Shown piece after piece: positions 61,029 to 64,000 of a stretch of 64,000 nucleotides of DNA (positions are counted from its first letter, which is position 1; each line of letters starts with the position of its first letter). The stretch spans positions 248,001 to 312,000 of the forward strand of contig CAVTIS010000001.1 in the NCBI GenBank assembly GCA_963734845.1. Direction: 5' to 3'. The notes beneath the pieces are model-generated. The model saw only the letters and a list, made by a program, of their open reading frames with translations, was not told the origin of the DNA and ran no database searches. The position numbers and the translations under genes were made by a program. The DNA comes from JAKAVN01 sp963734845. GTDB taxonomy: Bacteria > Desulfobacterota > Binatia > Binatales > Binataceae.

Positions 61029-61826
61029 TCAAAATCCCAGCATCAAGCCGCCGTCCGCATAAATAATTTGACCGGTTATGTAGCCAGCCGCCGCTCCAGT
61101 AAGGCAGAGCACCGCGCGGCCGATGTCTTCGGGCTCGGCCCAGCGACCCAGGGGAATTCGTTTCGCGAATTCCGCGTCCGCGGCCTCGACCGATCCGCCG
61201 CCCAACTCGCTTCGCACTTTGAGCGAACCCGGGGTCTTGACCGCGCCCGGCGCGATCGCATTGACGGTGATTCCAAACTGCGCGTATTCGAGCGCGCTCG
61301 CCTTGGTCAGTGCGTTGAGTCCGTATTTGCTGGCGTCATAGTGCGCCATACCAAGGTAGGTACGCGCGGTATTGATAGTTGAAATATTGACTATTCGACC
61401 GCCCGCATTGCCTGCGATAATTTTTTCGGCGGCGTGCCGGGTGCACAGGTAAGCGCCGCGAAGATTGACTCCCAGCGTACGGTCCCAGGTCGCCGCGTCG
61501 AGTTCCCGCAGACGCTTCATCGGAAAAATACCGGCGTTGTTGACCAGGATATCCAGGCGCTTGAAATGCGCATATACGCGGTCAACCAGCCCTTTCACCG
61601 ATTCCTCGTCGGCCACGTCGGCTTGAATTCCGATCGCGCCGGTTCCGTGCTTTTGCAGTGCCTGGGCCACGGAGGTCGCGCCTTCGAGATCCATGTCCGC
61701 AACGGCGACCGCGGCGCCCGCCGCCGCCAGCGTCTCGGCGATACCGCGTCCGATCCCTTTGGCGCCGCCAGTGACCAGGGCGACCTTGGACGTCAGATTG
61801 AACAGTTGCACTACGCTCGCTTCCAT
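61029..61826 (-). CDS. Short-chain dehydrogenase (cis-dihydrodiol dehydrogenase candidate)
   Basis: 265 residues: GGAKGIG cofactor loop (20-26), ADMDLEG (suggesting NAD), LVNNAGIF, and the triad Ser149, Tyr163 and Lys167 (HYDASKYGLNALTKASAL), ending GQIIYADGGLMLGF. In a Rieske dioxygenase operon the expected role is to oxidise the cis-dihydrodiol to a catechol. The family is too broad to prove it. It starts 11 bases after the beta-subunit stop. Confidence 0.9.
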   Translation of the reverse strand: MEASVVQLFNLTSKVALVTGGAKGIGRGIAETLAAAGAAVAVADMDLEGATSVAQALQKHGTGAIGIQADVADEESVKGLVDRVYAHFKRLDILVNNAGIFPMKRLRELDAATWDRTLGVNLRGAYLCTRHAAEKIIAGNAGGRIVNISTINTARTYLGMAHYDASKYGLNALTKASALEYAQFGITVNAIAPGAVKTPGSLKVRSELGGGSVEAADAEFAKRIPLGRWAEPEDIGRAVLCLTGAAAGYITGQIIYADGGLMLGF

Positions 61827-61837
61827 CGCGTCATTAC

Positions 61838-62335
61838 TCAGAAGAGCACCGTAATGTTTTCGATCACGTTGTGGTCGAGCAGGATCATCCGTTCTTCAAG
61901 CTTCCATGCGCCGCCCTCGCGCCGCCAGGTATCCACGCGGCAGCCGACGAACAGATTTTCCTCGCGGTTGCGGCGACTTTTGAACACCAGGAAGTTCGAG
62001 GCGGCTTTCACCGTCGCGGCGTCCGGTGCATCCAAAACCTGAACGTTGGTTATCAGATGACGCACGCGCGAGGGCGGCTCGTCGGCGTGCGCGGCCCCGG
62101 TGCGAATCCGCGCAACGCGGAGTTTGAGCCCATCCTTGTTGTCATCGAAAAATGCCAGCCGCAGTGGCGGACTGAGGTCCTCTTGGCCGCGGTTCATGTC
62201 GGCCCGCACCGGCGCCCAGTAATGAATGTTGTCGCTGAGTAGCTCCAGCCACTCTTCGAGGTGGTCGTGATCGAGCAACCAGGCCTCGCGATAGAGTAGT
62301 TCTTCGAATTGCTCCCGCAAACCGGCGCGGTCCAT
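61838..62335 (-). CDS. Aromatic-ring-hydroxylating dioxygenase beta subunit
   Basis: 165 residues of the small, NTF2-fold subunit: LYREAWLLDHDHLEEWLELL, YWAPVRADMNRGQ, RLAFFDDNKDGLKLRVARIR, TNVQVLDAPDAATVKAASNF and WRREGGAWKLEERMILLDHN. It stabilises the alpha3beta3 oxygenase. The ATG at 62335 lies 2 bases after the alpha stop, with GGAGAAG as ribosome site. Confidence 0.92.
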   Translation of the reverse strand: MDRAGLREQFEELLYREAWLLDHDHLEEWLELLSDNIHYWAPVRADMNRGQEDLSPPLRLAFFDDNKDGLKLRVARIRTGAAHADEPPSRVRHLITNVQVLDAPDAATVKAASNFLVFKSRRNREENLFVGCRVDTWRREGGAWKLEERMILLDHNVIENITVLF

Positions 62336-62337
62336 GG

Positions 62338-63612
62338 TTATGGCTTCTCCTCGGCCGTCTGGTTCGACATTTGGCGGCGCCATCGTTCCCAGAAGCCGAA
62401 CACGCCGATTTCGGTAGGCGGCGGATGAATCAGGCCGGGACGATCGGCGTCGGCCCGCTCATGTCCAGCACCCATCTGATAGTTCAAGGGAAACCGCCTG
62501 CGATACGCGCCCCCCGACGCTTCGGTGCAATAGGACCACATCTCGCCGTCGTCCTGTTCAAAGATTCCGCCCGGCGAAAAAGTGCGTATCTGGATGTCGC
62601 GCGCGAGCTTCATTATTTGTGGTGGCGCATCACGCTCGACCATTCCCCATGACCACGCATCAAGCCGTGTCGGCCCGCGCGGGTTCCACACGCGCACGGT
62701 CAAAAATCCCAGGAACGAAAGAATCGAGAAATTCGGAAACACGGTGCCCACGTGCACGCATCCGATTTGCTCAATCTGCGTGGGGGTCAGGCGGTTCCGC
62801 GCCTGGTCGCGCAGCCACGCGGTGTATGGGCCCACGACTTCCGCGATCCCCGGTGGGTCTTCGAAGGCAAAGTTTATCCAGCCATGACCTTCTTTGGTTT
62901 TGGCCTCCCAGTCGTTGGTCCACGGATGCTCGCCGCCGAATTGCTGCGCGATAGAGGTGCGTACGCCACTCTCATGCGCCCACATCGTATGGTAGTTGTC
63001 GCCGCCGAATTGCTCGGCCGCAAACTTCCAATTCGCCTTGAGCGTCCACTTGTGCGTACCCGGCAGCGTCATCATCCCGCTCGCGGTGCGATCGAACAAC
63101 ATATCCAGGTACCAGCGAAAATCCCCCAAGTACTCGTCCAGGGTGACCGCGTGCTCATCGAGGCAGGCGAAAATCAGTCCATGATAGGAGGTGACACGAG
63201 GCGCCTGCAGCAACGGCCATTCCTCGCGCTTGAGATCGCCGTGATAGGCCTTGCGGTAGTCGGGTACGCCGGTCAGCTTTCCCTCGAGGTCGTAAGTCCA
63301 TCCATGGTAGGGGCATCTAAAGAATTTCGCGTTGCCCTCTTCCACCCGGCAGACCAACATCCCGCGATGCCGGCAGGTGTTGAGGAACACGCGGATCTGT
63401 CCGTCGGCGTCGCGGCACACGATGACCGGTTCTTCGCCCATGAAGCCGGTAACGAAATCGCCTCGGTTCGGAATCTGGCTTTCGTGTCCGACGTAGAGCC
63501 AGCATCGAGTAAAGATCCGCTCCTGCTCCAACTGATGGATTTCCGGATCGGAAAACACGCGCGGGCTGACGGTCTTACGCTCGAGGTCGACTAACTTTTC
63601 TGAATCTATCAT
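62338..63612 (-). CDS. Aromatic-ring-hydroxylating dioxygenase alpha subunit (Rieske)
   Basis: 424 residues from ATG 63612 (MIDSEKLVDLERKTVSPRVF), the usual start of the family; an upstream ATG at 63669 lacks a ribosome site. The Rieske cluster is bound by Cys80, His82, Cys100 and His103 (NTCRHRGMLVC, FRCPYHGWTYDLEG). The catalytic iron site has Asp205, His208 and His213 (GGDNYHTMWAHESG). It is the oxygenase large subunit, which makes cis-dihydrodiols. Ferredoxin and reductase genes are not in the window. It is the first gene of the nine-gene operon; the divergent spacer to 63861 likely holds its promoter. Confidence 0.94.
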   Translation of the reverse strand: MIDSEKLVDLERKTVSPRVFSDPEIHQLEQERIFTRCWLYVGHESQIPNRGDFVTGFMGEEPVIVCRDADGQIRVFLNTCRHRGMLVCRVEEGNAKFFRCPYHGWTYDLEGKLTGVPDYRKAYHGDLKREEWPLLQAPRVTSYHGLIFACLDEHAVTLDEYLGDFRWYLDMLFDRTASGMMTLPGTHKWTLKANWKFAAEQFGGDNYHTMWAHESGVRTSIAQQFGGEHPWTNDWEAKTKEGHGWINFAFEDPPGIAEVVGPYTAWLRDQARNRLTPTQIEQIGCVHVGTVFPNFSILSFLGFLTVRVWNPRGPTRLDAWSWGMVERDAPPQIMKLARDIQIRTFSPGGIFEQDDGEMWSYCTEASGGAYRRRFPLNYQMGAGHERADADRPGLIHPPPTEIGVFGFWERWRRQMSNQTAEEKP

Positions 63613-63860
63613 CTCATGCCAACCGGGTGCTTGACTGAAAGGCCGGCCAAAAAAACGCGGCAACTTCATCGCAGCGTTTGACGCGGCGTTCGGGAATGAT
63701 GAGCCACTTCATTGTTGTTCGTCAAGCGCGCGGTACGTTGCGAAATTTTTCTGAGCGCACATCGCGCGAGAGTTGCCGGCGCGCGCCGAAGTCGTCATGA
63801 TTTGCGCCGCCCGGTGACGCGATCGCGTGCCCGCCGCTTCAGGGCGAGGAGGGATCCACG

Positions 63861-64000
63861 ATGAGTGAACGGATGCTTCTGCCGACCACCGTGGTAGGCA
63901 GCTACCCGCAGCCCGACTGGCTAATCGATCGCGAAAACCTCGCCAAGCGGCCGCCGCCGCGCGTGCGTGCGCGCGAGGTGTGGCGAATTCCGGAGCCGTG
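63861..64000 (+). CDS. Cobalamin-independent methionine synthase (MetE C-terminal) family protein, 5' end only
   Basis: 46 codons from ATG 63861: MSERMLLPTTVVGSYPQPDW followed by LIDRENLAKRPPPR. The TTVVGSYPQPDWL pattern opens many MetE-C-like proteins, which transfer methyl groups using a zinc site further downstream (outside the window). GAGGAGGGATCC precedes it. It is divergent from the dioxygenase operon. Confidence 0.75.
   Translation, partial: MSERMLLPTTVVGSYPQPDWLIDRENLAKRPPPRVRAREVWRIPEP

Noticed and set aside
1..64000. CRISPR array, rRNA or complete tRNA genes
   Set aside because: I saw no regularly spaced repeats, no rRNA-like stretches, and only a D-arm fragment of tRNA.

Overview
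The window looks like a stretch of chromosome from an uncultured, high-GC, Gram-negative soil or sediment bacterium. Evidence for this is the porin, periplasmic c-type cytochromes, Tat and Sec signal peptides and Flp/Tad genes. Class III cyclases with TPR tails, a methylamine-dehydrogenase-type gene pair and a Rieske-dioxygenase catabolic operon would fit a group such as Candidatus Binatota/Desulfobacterota or an alphaproteobacterium. That placement is inference; no rRNA or marker gene is present.

Bases 1-5290 (minus strand) carry late genes of a Mu-like phage in Mu order: a two-helix membrane protein, gp25-like, gp26-position winged helix, gp27, large terminase (gp28) and portal (gp29, running off the window). 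The matching Mu-like early/middle end is about 24 kb away at 29.4-31.4 kb in the same orientation: Mor-type activator, a DnaA-domain-IV protein and a divergent LexA-fold repressor. The simplest reading is one defective Mu-like prophage split between mor and the lysis/gp25 genes by an insertion covering about 5.35-29.4 kb.

The insertion begins with a frameshifted tyrosine recombinase and a non-coding segment rich in inverted repeats, including a perfect 34-bp palindrome. A small replication-type module follows: AlpA-like protein, DUF3854/TOPRIM protein, a broken P-loop ATPase, several tiny genes and an HNH_3 protein. Next comes a family of adenylate/guanylate cyclase genes: two large AAA/TPR cyclases decayed by many frameshifts, a C-terminal scrap of a third, and two intact cyclase-TolB-TPR paralogues (15.1-17.0 and 27.4-29.2 kb) that share a promoter. 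Between them lie a truncated haemoglobin, a DUF4242-cyclase fusion, a broken DUF4239 gene and an IS3-family element abutting a PIN-domain gene.

Bases 31.6-47.1 kb are host genes: a frameshifted acyltransferase, mauB/mauA-like genes for a tryptophan-tryptophylquinone amine dehydrogenase, two small cytochromes c, a coiled-coil porin, and a stress cluster (universal stress proteins, Crp/Fnr regulator, APH-P-loop kinase fusion, P-type ATPase). Sigma-54-type promoter sequences precede the porin and both universal-stress genes, while the nearby sigma-54 activator gene carries two in-frame stops. A DUF899 gene remnant ends this part.

Bases 47.2-54.4 kb hold a Tad/Flp pilus locus (tadC, tadB, cpaF, cpaE, a TadE-like and a divergent TadG-like gene) followed by a CheY-like receiver and an HPt protein. 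Bases 54.4-63.6 kb form a tight nine-gene minus-strand operon: Rieske dioxygenase alpha and beta, SDR dehydrogenase, extradiol dioxygenase, DapA-family aldolase, ornithine-cyclodeaminase-family reductase, HpaB-type flavin monooxygenase, luciferase-like monooxygenase and alpha/beta hydrolase. This looks like a complete ring-hydroxylation and meta-cleavage pathway. A divergent MetE-family gene starts at the right edge.

Frame disruptions concentrate in 5.5-32.4 kb and at 39.2-39.8 kb; the genes from 40.5 to 64 kb are intact apart from the DUF899 scrap. That distribution favours real decay of accessory DNA over uniform sequencing error.
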